Positions 17,137-26,167 are shown, counted from the stretch's first letter. The stretch: DNA of 64,000 nucleotides from Phascolarctobacterium sp. (GCA_017623055.1 JAGAPX010000034.1:1-64000); one strand, 5' to 3'. A program made the numbers and translations. Notes: generated from the letters alone by a model not told the origin.

Positions 17137-17174
17137 ATTACGCATACAGGGTTCTAAAGTTAGAGTGACGCTTA

Positions 17175-17227
17175 GGCGCACGAAGGGGTACACCACCGCG
17201 GGTGTAATTTCTTCGTGTGCCTTTTTT
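17175..17227 (+). terminator. Second tandem terminator upstream of thiS
   Basis: GGCGCACGAAG (17175-17185) pairs with CTTCGTGTGCC (17211-17221) and encloses an inner stem TACACC/GGTGTA (17189-17194, 17201-17206); TTTTTT follows. It is unusual to find a second strong terminator between riboswitch and first gene. Confidence 0.8.
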
Positions 17228-17258
17228 ATTCACCGAGGTTCAAAAAGGAGGTTTGAAA

Positions 17259-17453
17259 ATGAAAGTCAACGGAGAACAAATAATTTTATCCGAGAAAATT
17301 CCACTAAGCGAATTTTTACAGCGAGAAGGCTATTTCTGTGACAAAATTGCGGTAGAGCTGAACGGAGAGATTATTCCAAGAAGCAGATATGCTTCCGTAT
17401 TTTTGACGGACGCAGACAAATTGGAAATTGTTTCCTTCGTGGGAGGTGGGTAA
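17259..17453 (+). CDS. thiS: Sulfur carrier protein ThiS
   Basis: This 64-residue ubiquitin-like protein ends in Gly-Gly-Gly ('FVGGG'), the C-terminus that ThiF adenylates and that carries the thiocarboxylate sulfur for the thiazole ring. ATG 17259 has AAAGGAGG ahead of it. The next gene, thiF, starts at the base after its stop. Confidence 0.93.
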   Translation: MKVNGEQIILSEKIPLSEFLQREGYFCDKIAVELNGEIIPRSRYASVFLTDADKLEIVSFVGGG

Positions 17454-18092
17454 GTGATTTCTACAGATTTTTTGTATGAAGAATGGAACTGCCAATTACG
17501 GGAACGTTGTGGTAAAGAAGCAACGGACAAATTACAGCAGGCGCGTGTGGCGGTAGCTGGACTTGGCGGCTTGGGCAGTAACATTGCCATTTTGCTTACG
17601 AGAATGGGTGTTGGCAATTTACACCTTATTGATTTTGACAAGGTTGATTATAGCAATCTCCAGCGACAGCAATATTTTGTAGAGCAGGTTGGTAAATACA
17701 AGGTGGAAGCCCTTGCGGAAACTTTGCGGAAAATAAATCCCTACGTTAATTTAAAGCTTAGTTGCGTAAAGGTAAGTGCAGAAAATTTGCCGGAGCTTTT
17801 GGCACAGGACGAAATAATCTGCGAAGCCTTCGACAAGGCAGAAGCAAAGGCAATGCTGGTCAACGGAGTGTTAGAACATTTCCCGGGAAAAGTTATCGTT
17901 GCAGGTAATGGTATAGCAGGATTGGGCGCTGGCAATTTAATTCAGGCGAGGCGCGTAAGTAAAAGCTTGTACTTGTGTGGAGACGGGGTGAGTACTTGCG
18001 AAGAAGTTCCTCTTTATGCAGGAAGAGTTGCTCTTTGCGCGGCACAGCAGGCACATTTGGTGCAAAGAATAATTTTAGGCTTGGAGGGTTAA
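17454..18092 (+). CDS. thiF: ThiS adenylyltransferase ThiF
   Basis: A 212-residue E1-like enzyme that adenylates the ThiS C-terminus. The nucleotide loop 'AGLGGLGSN' is at about residues 35-43, 'DFDKVDYSNLQRQQY' near 62-76 provides catalytic Asp and Arg, and 'CGDGVST' lies near the C-terminus. It is the short ThiF type common in Clostridia. It starts with GTG directly after the thiS stop, with GGAGGTGGG inside the thiS 3' end as ribosome site. Confidence 0.92.
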   Translation: MISTDFLYEEWNCQLRERCGKEATDKLQQARVAVAGLGGLGSNIAILLTRMGVGNLHLIDFDKVDYSNLQRQQYFVEQVGKYKVEALAETLRKINPYVNLKLSCVKVSAENLPELLAQDEIICEAFDKAEAKAMLVNGVLEHFPGKVIVAGNGIAGLGAGNLIQARRVSKSLYLCGDGVSTCEEVPLYAGRVALCAAQQAHLVQRIILGLEG

Positions 18093-18095
18093 GCT

Positions 18096-18857
18096 ATGGA
18101 TAAATTTATTTTAGGTGGTCATGAATTTACTTCTCGTTTTATTTTAGGTAGCGGTAAATATTCCTTGGAACTGATTAAGGCAGCAGTGGAGGAAGCTGGT
18201 GCGGAAATCATTACCCTTGCTTTGCGACGTGCCAATGGTGGAGAACTTGCCAATATTTTAGACTACATTCCTGAAAACGTAGTGAAGCTTCCCAATACGT
18301 CCGGAGCACGCACTGCGGAAGAAGCGGTGCGTATCGCCCGCTTAGCTCGCGAGCTGTGCCAAAGTGATTTTATCAAAATAGAAGTCATCAGAGATAGCAA
18401 GTACTTTTTGCCGGATAATTACGAAACCTGCAAGGCAACGGAGCTTTTGGCAAAGGAAGGCTTCGTGGTAATGCCTTATATGTATCCTGATTTACAAGCT
18501 GCCCGTGACATGGCAAATGCAGGAGCAAGCTGCATTATGCCTTTGGGAGCACCCATCGGTAGTAATAAGGGTTTGTGCACTTTGGACTTTATCAAAATTT
18601 TAATAGACGAGATTGAGCTTCCCATTATTGTTGACGCTGGGATAGGCAAACCGTCCCAAGCCTGCCAAGCCATGGAGCTGGGAGCTTCTGCTGTAATGGT
18701 GAACACTGCCATCGCCAGCGCAGGAGATATTACTCAAATGGCGCGAGCTTTTCGTGAAGCAGTAAGCGCAGGACGTAGAGCATATCTTTCCGGCTTGGGT
18801 GAGGTGCGTGATTTAGCAAATGCGTCTTCTCCCTTGACCGGTTTCCTGCGTGATTAA
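18096..18857 (+). CDS. thiG: Thiazole synthase ThiG
   Basis: A 253-residue TIM-barrel enzyme that condenses deoxyxylulose phosphate, dehydroglycine and ThiS-thiocarboxylate to the thiazole phosphate. Markers are '[10 protein letters not shown]' (about 9-18), 'LPNTSG' , the Schiff-base lysine in 'FIKIEVI' (about 91-97) and '[12 protein letters not shown]'. Length is typical. It begins three bases after the thiF stop with GGAGGG upstream. Confidence 0.95.
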   Translation: MDKFILGGHEFTSRFILGSGKYSLELIKAAVEEAGAEIITLALRRANGGELANILDYIPENVVKLPNTSGARTAEEAVRIARLARELCQSDFIKIEVIRDSKYFLPDNYETCKATELLAKEGFVVMPYMYPDLQAARDMANAGASCIMPLGAPIGSNKGLCTLDFIKILIDEIELPIIVDAGIGKPSQACQAMELGASAVMVNTAIASAGDITQMARAFREAVSAGRRAYLSGLGEVRDLANASSPLTGFLRD

Positions 18858-18869
18858 GAGGTATATATA

Positions 18870-20078
18870 ATGGAAGATAAATTTTTTAACACTACTATAT
18901 ATAATGAAGAAAGTCGTCAAAAAGCACAAAATCTTGGTACGGATTATTTGGAATATCAAGAGGGAATGGAGATTTTAGATAGCGATATGCTGGAGCAGGT
19001 AAAAGCTTTTCGTGCGGAATATAACCCTGCAAATTTTACGGAAGCTGACGTGCGTAGGGCGCTCCGTTCTGAAAAGAAAACTCTTAGGGATTTTGGGGCG
19101 CTCCTTTCCCCGGCGGCAGAAGCTTTGCTTGAAGAAATCGCTCTTGCCGCACGGAAGGAACGGCAGAAATATTTTGGGAACAATGTACTTTTCTTTACGC
19201 CTTTGTACTTGGCAAACTACTGTGAAAATTACTGTGTTTATTGTGGCTTCAACTGTCACAACAAAATTCAGAGGGCGCGTTTGAGCGTGGAGCAGCTGGA
19301 GCAAGAAATGCAAGCCATTGCTGCCACGGGAATGCAGGAGGTGTTGCTCCTAACTGGCGAAAGCAGGAAGATGTCAGATATCAATTATATTGGCGAAGCC
19401 TGCAAGCTGGCTCGCAAGTATTTTAAGGTTGTAGGTTTAGAGATTTACCCTGTCAACAGCGAGGAATACGCTTATTTGCACAAATGTGGTGCGGATTTCG
19501 TGACCATCTTCCAAGAAACATACAACAGTGAAAAATATGGACAGCTTCATCTGGCAGGGCATAAGCGTAGTTTTCCCTATCGTTTTTACGGGCAGGAGCG
19601 TGCGCTTAAAGGTGGAATGCGTGGTGTAGGCTTGGCTGCTCTTTTAGGTTTGGACGATTTTCGTCGAGATGCCTTTAGTGTGGGCGTACATGCTTATCTT
19701 TTGCAACGGAAGTTCCCTCACGCAGAGATTGCTTTGTCCTGTCCGCGCTTGCGTCCCATTATCAACAACGATAAAATTCAGCCCCTTGATGTAGGTGAGC
19801 GCCAGCTTTTGCAAATCGTCTGCGCTTATCGCTTGTTCCTGCCTTACGCTTCCATAACTGTTTCCAGCCGTGAATGCGCAAGGGTACGTGATAATTTGAT
19901 GAGCATTTGCGCCAACAAAATTTCTGCAGGCGTAAGTACGGGTGTTGGTAGTCATGGTGGCAGTGGACTGGGAGATGAGCAGTTTGAAATTGATGACGGA
20001 CGTAGTTTGGCGGAAATTTTTGCAGATTTAAAAGGGCGAGGGCTGCAGCCTGTTATGGCAGATTACGTGTATGTTTAA
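18870..20078 (+). CDS. thiH: 2-iminoacetate synthase ThiH
   Basis: This 402-residue radical SAM enzyme cleaves tyrosine to dehydroglycine and p-cresol in anaerobes, supplying ThiG. The cluster motif 'CENYCVYCGF' (Cx3Cx2C) lies around residues 112-121. The C-terminal 'ISAGVSTGVGSHGG' and 'QFEIDD' segments match ThiH and separate it from HydG. It is the last gene of the thiSFGH unit; no thiC, thiD or thiE is present here, so pyrimidine synthesis must be encoded elsewhere. Confidence 0.94.
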   Translation: MEDKFFNTTIYNEESRQKAQNLGTDYLEYQEGMEILDSDMLEQVKAFRAEYNPANFTEADVRRALRSEKKTLRDFGALLSPAAEALLEEIALAARKERQKYFGNNVLFFTPLYLANYCENYCVYCGFNCHNKIQRARLSVEQLEQEMQAIAATGMQEVLLLTGESRKMSDINYIGEACKLARKYFKVVGLEIYPVNSEEYAYLHKCGADFVTIFQETYNSEKYGQLHLAGHKRSFPYRFYGQERALKGGMRGVGLAALLGLDDFRRDAFSVGVHAYLLQRKFPHAEIALSCPRLRPIINNDKIQPLDVGERQLLQIVCAYRLFLPYASITVSSRECARVRDNLMSICANKISAGVSTGVGSHGGSGLGDEQFEIDDGRSLAEIFADLKGRGLQPVMADYVYV

Positions 20079-20175
20079 TTTTGGAGTAGACTTCGGGCAG
20101 GAGAAAAAGCTTATTCCAACGAATATAAAACCATTATGACTTTATACGAAAAATAAAATGTAAAGGAGTCCTGCC

Positions 20176-21402
20176 ATGAGAGAGATTATCAAAAAATATT
20201 TAACTGACCATTACGCTGACTATGTTAAAGATTTGGAAATTCTTACCAACATTGATTCCGGTAACGGCGACCGCGAAGGAACCGAAGCTGCCAACAAATT
20301 TGTTGCACAGCATATGGAAGCTATGGGCGCAACTACTGAGTTTAGATACAATGACCGTGCTTGCCATTTGATTTCCCGTTTGCGTGGCGAAGGTGAGCTG
20401 ACCGTGCTCCTCGTTGCTCACGTTGATACTGTGTTTAATCGTGGCGAAGCAGCAAAACGTCCCTTCCGTGTTGACGAAAACGGTTTTGCTTGGGGTCCTG
20501 GTGTTGGCGACGACAAAGCAACTGTTATGGAAGTTATCTATGGTTTGAAAGCGCTCCAAGAAGCAGGTTTCAAAAACTTTAAAGAAATCATTTACTATAC
20601 CAACGGTGAAGAAGAGGGCGGTTCCAAAACTGCGGAAGAAATCGTAGCAGAGCTGTCCCAGCAATCTGACTTTGCAATTATTATGGACGTTGCCCGCCCC
20701 AACTGGGGTATTGTTACCCAACGTAAGAGTAACGCAAAATATCGTGTAGAGGTTACCGGTATTGGCGGTCACCACGGCAACGCTTCCCAACATTGCGCGA
20801 ACGCAATTCATCAGCTGGCGTACACCATTACTGAAATTCACAAGCTGGCTAGCCCTATGCCCGGTGCTCCCGAAGATTTCACTGCAGAAGCTTTGAAAGC
20901 ACGTGGCATTGTGGATGCAGGGCAGTTCATTCCTCAAAACACCGTAAACGTTGGCGTTATTGGTTCCACCAACGATAAGATTAGCGTAATTCCCGGTGAC
21001 GCTTTCTGCGAAGTAAATATCCGTTGCTTCTCCACCGCAGAGCAAGAACGTATTGATAAAGAAATCAAAGCTTTGGCAGATAAGATTGTTATTGCTGGCA
21101 CCAAAGTTAGCATTACCGGCGGTATGGTGACTGGCCCCATGGAAAAAACTCCCCAAGTTCAAAAAATGGTGGATGTTTACAAGGCAGTTGTTAAGGAAGA
21201 ATTTGGCGGCGAAGTGAACGAGTGGGTTGCAGGTGGTTTGACTGACGGCAACCGTACTGCTAAGTTTATTCCTACCCTTGATGCGTTGGGGGTAGAAAAT
21301 TACGACGAGCATACTGATCATGAGTCTGTTGACCTTAAGACTGCTGTTCCGAGAACTGCGGCGTTTGCTATTACTTTAGCTGAATTAACTAAGATTTTCT
21401 AA
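20176..21402 (+). CDS. M20-family metallopeptidase
   Basis: A 408-residue cytoplasmic di-zinc hydrolase of the M20 family (peptidase T / carboxypeptidase G2-like). Metal ligands are in 'AHVDTV' (about 80-85), 'GPGVGDDK' (about 107-114), 'NGEEEGG' (about 145) and 'DHESVD' near the end; the dimerisation domain lies around 190-300. It resembles the second M20 gene at 42525 in motifs and length. It likely trims peptides or N-acyl amino acids; the exact substrate is unknown. AAAGGAG precedes the ATG and it is a single-gene unit. Confidence 0.88.
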   Translation: MREIIKKYLTDHYADYVKDLEILTNIDSGNGDREGTEAANKFVAQHMEAMGATTEFRYNDRACHLISRLRGEGELTVLLVAHVDTVFNRGEAAKRPFRVDENGFAWGPGVGDDKATVMEVIYGLKALQEAGFKNFKEIIYYTNGEEEGGSKTAEEIVAELSQQSDFAIIMDVARPNWGIVTQRKSNAKYRVEVTGIGGHHGNASQHCANAIHQLAYTITEIHKLASPMPGAPEDFTAEALKARGIVDAGQFIPQNTVNVGVIGSTNDKISVIPGDAFCEVNIRCFSTAEQERIDKEIKALADKIVIAGTKVSITGGMVTGPMEKTPQVQKMVDVYKAVVKEEFGGEVNEWVAGGLTDGNRTAKFIPTLDALGVENYDEHTDHESVDLKTAVPRTAAFAITLAELTKIF

Positions 21403-21409
21403 ACAAAAG

Positions 21410-21443
21410 AAGGACATTCCCAAAAAAAATTGGGAATGTCCTT
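21410..21443. terminator. Bidirectional terminator
   Basis: AAGGACATTCCCAA (21410-21423) pairs with TTGGGAATGTCCTT (21430-21443), loop of six A. It separates the peptidase from the convergent pan operon. Confidence 0.88.
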
Positions 21444-21466
21444 TTAATATTGTTTACTAATATTAT

Positions 21467-21850
21467 TTAGCCAATTTCGCCTGCCAGTTCAGTACCTCGT
21501 ACTTTGATAGGACGATTTTTTTCGTCCACCATAACAACCTTGGGAACGAAGCTCTTTGCTTCTTCCTCTGTCATCATACTGTAGGCAATGATAATGACAG
21601 TGTCGCCAACTAAAACTTTACGAGCTGCTGCACCATTTAGACAAATTACACCACTACCAGGTTCGCCAGCAATAACATAGGTTTCCAAACGATTACCGTT
21701 ATTGTTGTCTACTATTTGTACTCTTTCACCGGGGAGTATGCCAGAAAGTTCTAAGAGTTCACTGTCTATGGTAATGCTACCCATATATTCTAAATTTGCT
21801 TCAGTAACGGTAGCACGATGAATTTTTCCGTGAAACATATTATAAAGCAT
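21467..21850 (-). CDS. panD: Aspartate 1-decarboxylase PanD
   Basis: The 127-residue proenzyme makes beta-alanine for pantothenate. Self-cleavage occurs between Gly24 and Ser25 to create the pyruvoyl group, and the sequence has exactly Gly24-Ser25 in 'EYMGSITID', which fixes the start at 21850. The residue before Gly is Met rather than the more common Glu/Gly, which is tolerated in the family. Its ATG overlaps the panC stop (TAATG). Last gene of the operon. Confidence 0.95.
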   Translation of the reverse strand: MLYNMFHGKIHRATVTEANLEYMGSITIDSELLELSGILPGERVQIVDNNNGNRLETYVIAGEPGSGVICLNGAAARKVLVGDTVIIIAYSMMTEEEAKSFVPKVVMVDEKNRPIKVRGTELAGEIG

Positions 21851-22704
21851 TATTTCTCCTCCAAAACAACATTGTCGATTAAACGGGTTGTTCCAAATTT
21901 AACTGCTACTGCTAAAAGGTTACTGCCTTGCAAAGGGTTAGTTACAGGCTTAAGTTCAGGCAAAGCATAAATTTCTACATAATCAATGTTGCTCAGGGGT
22001 TCTTCCTTAATGCCGGCAATGACTGAGGAAATAAGAGCGTCTTTATTGCGCTCGCCTTTTTCGTAAAGCTTTTGAGCTGTTTTCAGACTGCTGTTTAAAA
22101 CTAAAGCCGCACTTCTTTCTTCATTAGATAAGTAAGTGTTACGAGAACTTTTTGCTAAGCCGTCCTTTTCACGAACAATGGGCATAATGCGTAACTGAAT
22201 GTTAAAGAATAAATCTTTTACCATGCGTTTAAGCACTTCAACTTGTTGCGCATCCTTTTGACCAAAATAAGCGCGGTCAGGTTGAGCAAGGTTGAAGAGT
22301 TTGGTAACAACAGTGGTAACTCCGCGGAAATGGATGGGGCGGCTACGACCACATAAAACCTTAGTAATATCGCCTGTAACTTCTACCCATGTATCATCTT
22401 CACTAGGGTACATTTCTTTGGGAGTGGGTGCGAAGACGATATCAGCACCCATTTCTTGTGCAAGAATGCAGTCAGCATCTAAAGTACGAGGATACGCATC
22501 TAAATCTTCGTTGGGTGCAAATTGAGTTGGATTTACGAATACGCTGACAATTACGCAATCGTTTTCCATATTTGCTGCTTTAATAAGGGAAGCATGACCC
22601 TCGTGTAAAGCTCCCATAGTGGGGACTAAACCAATGGTTTCGCCTTTAGATTTAGCAAGGCTAACTTCTTCGCGCAGTTCTGCAACGGTCTTTATAAGTT
22701 TCAT
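21850..22704 (-). CDS. panC: Pantothenate synthetase PanC
   Basis: A 284-residue ATP-dependent ligase joining pantoate and beta-alanine. The HIGH-like 'MGALHEGH' (about 31-38) and KMSKS-like 'DGLAKSSRN' (about 178-186) nucleotide-binding motifs are present. An in-frame GTG lies nine bases upstream, but ATG 22704 is preferred because AGGGTG is at correct spacing and family members start with the 'LIKT' strand. It sits eighteen bases after panB on the minus strand and couples to panD. Confidence 0.95.
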   Translation of the reverse strand: MKLIKTVAELREEVSLAKSKGETIGLVPTMGALHEGHASLIKAANMENDCVIVSVFVNPTQFAPNEDLDAYPRTLDADCILAQEMGADIVFAPTPKEMYPSEDDTWVEVTGDITKVLCGRSRPIHFRGVTTVVTKLFNLAQPDRAYFGQKDAQQVEVLKRMVKDLFFNIQLRIMPIVREKDGLAKSSRNTYLSNEERSAALVLNSSLKTAQKLYEKGERNKDALISSVIAGIKEEPLSNIDYVEIYALPELKPVTNPLQGSNLLAVAVKFGTTRLIDNVVLEEK

Positions 22705-22721
22705 TTCATTCACCCTGCTTT

Positions 22722-23561
22722 TTAATACAATTTTTCTAAAACGGTGTCGTCTATTTTAAAGATATGTTCCGGAGCTGGGAAGCTTCTATCTTTTACTTCA
22801 TCAATATAATTTTTTACCGCGTTTACTGTAATGGAATGTACGTCCGCATATTTTTTTACAAATTTTGGACAGAAGCCATTGCTTACACCAAGTAGGTCGT
22901 TGCAAACTAAGACCTGTCCGTCACAACCATTTCCGGCACCGATGCCTATGGTTGCCATTGTGGAAAGCTCTTGGGTAATCTTACTAGCTAATGCAGCGGG
23001 AACACATTCCAGTACACAAGCGAAAGCACCTGCTTCTTCTAAAGCCTTAGCATCGTTGATAAGTTTTTTGGCAGCTTCAACGTCTTTGCCCTGTACTTTA
23101 AAACCACCTAATTGATTTACTGATTGGGGTGTTAAACCAATATGAGCCACAACCGGAATACCTGCTTGAGTTAATTTGCTAACCAATTCGCAAACTTCAC
23201 TGCCACCTTCAAGTTTTACGGCAGTGCAACCGGTTTCTTTTAAGAAGCGTGCAGCGTTATGCATTCCTTCCGTGATACTGGCTTGATAGCTCATGAAGGG
23301 CATATCGCCTACAACTAAAGCTGTTTTGTTGCCACGCATTACTGCTTTGGTATGGTGAATCATTTCGTCCATGGTTACAGGGACGGTGGAGTTGTAACCT
23401 AACATTACATTCCCTACAGAGTCACCAACTAAAATCATGTCAATTCCTGCTTCGTTAACATTTTTTGCCATTGCAAAATCGTAGGCGGTAATCATAGTAA
23501 TAGGCTCGCCTCGTTTTTTCATCTCTTTGATGGTTGCAATAGTAACCTGTTTCTCTTTCAT
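22722..23561 (-). CDS. panB: 3-methyl-2-oxobutanoate hydroxymethyltransferase PanB
   Basis: The 279-residue TIM-barrel enzyme makes ketopantoate from ketoisovalerate and methylene-tetrahydrofolate. 'LVGDSVGNVMLGY' (about 43-55) supplies metal-binding aspartate, 'KLEGG' and 'AHIGLTPQS' are family signatures. Length is standard. It starts one base after the stop of the preceding DUF2520 gene, so all four genes form one operon. Confidence 0.96.
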   Translation of the reverse strand: MKEKQVTIATIKEMKKRGEPITMITAYDFAMAKNVNEAGIDMILVGDSVGNVMLGYNSTVPVTMDEMIHHTKAVMRGNKTALVVGDMPFMSYQASITEGMHNAARFLKETGCTAVKLEGGSEVCELVSKLTQAGIPVVAHIGLTPQSVNQLGGFKVQGKDVEAAKKLINDAKALEEAGAFACVLECVPAALASKITQELSTMATIGIGAGNGCDGQVLVCNDLLGVSNGFCPKFVKKYADVHSITVNAVKNYIDEVKDRSFPAPEHIFKIDDTVLEKLY

Positions 23562-23562
23562 T

Positions 23563-24420
23563 TCATTCCTCCGAATTTTTAACTTGCCTCAGCTGCAAAA
23601 GATTTTGAAGCTGATGTGCTGTTTGTAAGTCAATGGTTTCGTTGGATAATGCGATTTGTACGGTTGCCAAACATAAGGAGCAGTAAATTGAAAGGTATTC
23701 GTTTGGTAAGGATAGTAAGTGCTTTTCGATGGTGTTAATATCACCGCGAGCAACTGGACCTGTAAGAACTTTATTGGTTTTTTTGGTAGATTCTAAATTA
23801 GCTACAGTTCCTTTAAACAGCGGTAGTAATGCCTGCCATGCGGCTTCTTCACTTCCTGTCCAACGGCTCATTAATTTTTGCGCAAGGGTTTCTACGGTAA
23901 CTGCATAGTTTGAGCAAAAGCAAGCTGCTGCGTGGTAGGCGGCTCGTTCTTCGCCAGGTACGAAAAAGCTGTTGCCACCTAAAAGTGTAACGATTTCTTT
24001 TGCTTTAGCTTGTGCGATAGCATCGCCATCAACTGCCATATAAACACCTTGCAATTTTGTGGCTCCACCTGCGAAGCTTTGTAAAGGATGCATACTACCA
24101 CAGTGAGCACCTTGTTCATGCAAAGCTTGTAATGGTTCAAGTCCTAAACTGCCACTGCAGTGCAAAAAGATTTTGCCAGCTACTTTTGTAGCAGAAGCAA
24201 TCTCGTTGGCAAGCGTCATAATTTTTCTGTCAGGTAATGTTAAGAAAATTACTTCTGCCTGTTCAATGACTTCAAGCGTTGCAGTGTAAGAAGTGTGAAA
24301 GCGATCTGCCAGTTCTTGGTTTTTAGTAGAAGTTGATGCGGTGATGCCCACCAAATGATTTTGGAGATATTCTGCCAAACAACAGCCTACTTTACCTCCA
24401 CCAATAATACCGATTTTCAT
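23563..24420 (-). CDS. Rossmann-like/DUF2520 protein, putative ketopantoate reductase (PanG-like)
   Basis: This 285-residue protein starts with a dinucleotide-binding motif 'IGIIGGGKVG' (residues 3-12); a C-terminal helical DUF2520 domain covers roughly 140-270. ATG 24420 with AGGAGAAG is used; longer versions read into the leader. DUF2520 proteins of this type beside panBCD have been shown in Francisella (PanG, from memory) to reduce ketopantoate to pantoate, the step otherwise lacking here. The operon would then encode the full route from ketoisovalerate and aspartate to pantothenate. Assignment rests on context plus fold. Confidence 0.65.
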   Translation of the reverse strand: MKIGIIGGGKVGCCLAEYLQNHLVGITASTSTKNQELADRFHTSYTATLEVIEQAEVIFLTLPDRKIMTLANEIASATKVAGKIFLHCSGSLGLEPLQALHEQGAHCGSMHPLQSFAGGATKLQGVYMAVDGDAIAQAKAKEIVTLLGGNSFFVPGEERAAYHAAACFCSNYAVTVETLAQKLMSRWTGSEEAAWQALLPLFKGTVANLESTKKTNKVLTGPVARGDINTIEKHLLSLPNEYLSIYCSLCLATVQIALSNETIDLQTAHQLQNLLQLRQVKNSEE

Positions 24421-24451
24421 TGCTTCTCCTTTCTGGTTTGGGCAGAGCAAT

Positions 24452-24480
24452 AAAAAAGCGCACTTCGACACGAAATGCGC
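24452..24480 (-). terminator. Terminator in the leader of the pan operon
   Basis: On the minus strand GCGCATTTCG pairs with CGAAGTGCGC (ten pairs, one U-G) over a three-base loop and is followed by TTTTTT. It lies about 30 bases before the first gene, so it probably acts as an attenuator. Confidence 0.82.
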
Positions 24481-24612
24481 ATAGTTATACCTTATTGCGT
24501 CTCGTCCCGGTCATAAATAGATTGATCCAAGCGATTATTGACTTTAGATTTTTGTGAGTTGCCCTTTGGCTAGTCAATATGGTTCGTTGCGATACCACTT
24601 GATAAAAACTCG
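24481..24612 (-). promoter_or_regulatory. Structured leader upstream of the pan operon, unidentified RNA element
   Basis: About 130 nt of leader precede the attenuator. TATTGACT and AGTCAATA (24572-24579 and 24536-24543) can pair to close a loop, and 'GACGAGACGCA' near 24485-24512 partly matches the 5' arm region of the terminator and could form an antiterminator. I see no T-box core, and it is not a clear match to the common riboswitches I know. The reported 'pan' RNA motif of pantothenate operons is a candidate, but I cannot check its consensus. Confidence 0.5.
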
Positions 24613-24619
24613 CAGATAG

Positions 24620-24648
24620 ATAATATTATAAAGAGTTTTGTTTGTCAA
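24620..24648 (-). promoter_or_regulatory. Promoter of the pan operon
   Basis: On the minus strand TTGACA (24643-24648) and TATTAT (24620-24625) are 17 bp apart. It overlaps a divergent promoter for the next gene. Confidence 0.75.
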
Positions 24649-24665
24649 TAATTTTGTGGTATAAT
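24638..24665 (+). promoter_or_regulatory. Promoter of the membrane protein gene at 24702
   Basis: TTGTTT (24638-24643) and TATAAT (24660-24665) with a 16-bp spacer. Its -35 overlaps that of the divergent pan promoter, so the two may compete for polymerase. Confidence 0.6.
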
Positions 24666-24701
24666 GAAACAGTTATAAATTTTTATACGAGGGATGATGA
24701 A

Positions 24702-25577
24702 ATGGCTAAAAAGACAAATAAGTATGCAGGCTACCAAGCTGTTGAAGACGTTATGGGCGTTGGTGCCTACGTTGGTTTAGGTAGACCTATTGATTTAGAC
24801 GACAACAATACCCGTATGGCGATTGTCGGTTCCATTATTTCCATGGCAGCAGTAACTGCTTGGCAAATTATGAAGAATGTTGAAGTTTGGGACGCTGCGT
24901 TCACCGGCGTTGGTGCGGCACTGGGCTTCCTATTCTCCTACATGATTGCCCAAGAGCTTGACCCTGACCGCAAGTTTGGTGGTATTATCGGTGGCGTGCT
25001 TACCATGGCGGCAACTGCGTATTTGGGCGAAGGCAACATTATGGTTGTGTTGTGGCTGATGTTTGTATTGCGTATGCTCAACAGAACCTCCGGTTCTCGT
25101 CACAAAATTGGTGACAACGTAATCATCATTGGTATTTCTGCTTGGCTGGGTCACGATGGCTACTGGCTGTATCCGCTGATTACAGCTTCTGCTTACGCAA
25201 TTGAAACTCAAATTCCCGGCGGCTACTTCCGTAGCTGGTACTTGGCAGGCTTAACTTTGGCAACCTGCTTCTTCTCTGACTTTAACTTCTTGGTACAAAA
25301 CCTGTCTATGGTTTACGTTTACATTATGTGCGCAACCTTCATTATCTTCTTGCCGGAAATTCGTGCGGCAGCATTTACTGAAGCTAAAGGCGACAGAAAT
25401 AATAAACGTATTAACCCTAGACGTTTGCAAGTTGCGCAAGGTGTATTCCTGATGATTGTAATTGCTTTGGGTTACCTCCACGGTGACAGCCAAGCTCAAT
25501 CCTTGATTCCTGCGTATATGGCAGCAATCGGTTGCGGTTTGTACTTAGTTCCTGCTTTAATGCAAAAGAAAAAATAA
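24702..25577 (+). CDS. Polytopic membrane protein of unknown function
   Basis: A 291-residue protein with about eight or nine hydrophobic segments and a short polar N-terminus ('MAKKTNKYAGYQAVEDVMG'). I do not recognise a family. Features are 'QELDPDRKFGG' between the second and third segments, a basic loop 'GDRNNKRINPRR' near residue 230, and a lysine tail. ATG 24702 with GAGGGATGATGA upstream is used rather than an upstream start inside the promoter. A cyclophilin gene follows after 26 bp. Confidence 0.75.
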   Translation: MAKKTNKYAGYQAVEDVMGVGAYVGLGRPIDLDDNNTRMAIVGSIISMAAVTAWQIMKNVEVWDAAFTGVGAALGFLFSYMIAQELDPDRKFGGIIGGVLTMAATAYLGEGNIMVVLWLMFVLRMLNRTSGSRHKIGDNVIIIGISAWLGHDGYWLYPLITASAYAIETQIPGGYFRSWYLAGLTLATCFFSDFNFLVQNLSMVYVYIMCATFIIFLPEIRAAAFTEAKGDRNNKRINPRRLQVAQGVFLMIVIALGYLHGDSQAQSLIPAYMAAIGCGLYLVPALMQKKK

Positions 25578-25603
25578 TATAAATTTCATTGGAGGATTCA
25601 ACA

Positions 25604-26074
25604 ATGGCTGAAAACAGAAAAATTAAATTTACCACTAACAAAGGCGTATTCGTTGCTGAAATGTTTGAGGACAAAGCTCCCATTACCACCGGCAACTTTA
25701 TTGAACTTACCGAAAAAGGCTTCTATGATGGCTTGATTTTCCATCGTGTAATTGAAGACTTCATGATTCAAGGCGGCGACCCTACCGGTACCGGTTGCGG
25801 CGGCCCTGGCTATCACATTAAAGACGAATTTGGCGAAGGCTTGAAACATGACGACGAAGGTATCCTTTCCATGGCAAATGCTGGCCCCAACACCGGTGGC
25901 AGCCAATTCTTCATTACCTTGGCTCCCACTCCCTGGCTCAATGGTCATCATGCAATCTTCGGCAAAATTGTTGAAGGTATGAACGTAGTTCGTCTGATTG
26001 GCGCAGTTGTTACCGATTTCCGTGATCGTCCCCGTGAAGCAGTTATCATGGAAAAAGTAGAAGTTGTAAAATAA
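25604..26074 (+). CDS. Cyclophilin-type peptidyl-prolyl isomerase
   Basis: The 156-residue protein is a minimal single-domain cyclophilin. Catalytic and binding segments are '[15 protein letters not shown]' (about 46-60), 'GSQFFIT' (about 102-108) and 'LNGHHAIFG' (about 115-123). It lacks a signal peptide, so it works in the cytoplasm. A TTG at 25589 is in frame, but ATG 25604 follows GGAGG properly. It may be co-transcribed with the membrane protein upstream. Confidence 0.94.
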   Translation: MAENRKIKFTTNKGVFVAEMFEDKAPITTGNFIELTEKGFYDGLIFHRVIEDFMIQGGDPTGTGCGGPGYHIKDEFGEGLKHDDEGILSMANAGPNTGGSQFFITLAPTPWLNGHHAIFGKIVEGMNVVRLIGAVVTDFRDRPREAVIMEKVEVVK

Positions 26075-26138
26075 TAAAAAGCGACATTTCTAAGAAATTT
26101 TAGAAGTTCTGGAAGAATAGAAATTATCTGAACATTCA

Positions 26139-26167
26139 TTGCGGATTTCCTCCTTGTGATGTATAAT
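26139..26167 (+). promoter_or_regulatory. Promoter of the cold-shock-like gene
   Basis: TTGCGG (26139-26144) and TATAAT (26162-26167), spacer 17 bp; the leader is about 50 nt. Confidence 0.65.

Noticed and set aside
17190-17206. ACCACCGCGGGTGT resembling a T-box core before thiS
   Set aside because: It forms the inner stem of a terminator and there is no stem I or specifier upstream.
24585-24600. T-box-like AAGTGGTATCGCAACG on the minus strand in the pan leader
   Set aside because: It lacks the conserved GGTGG-ACCGCG core and sits at the start of the leader, far from the terminator.
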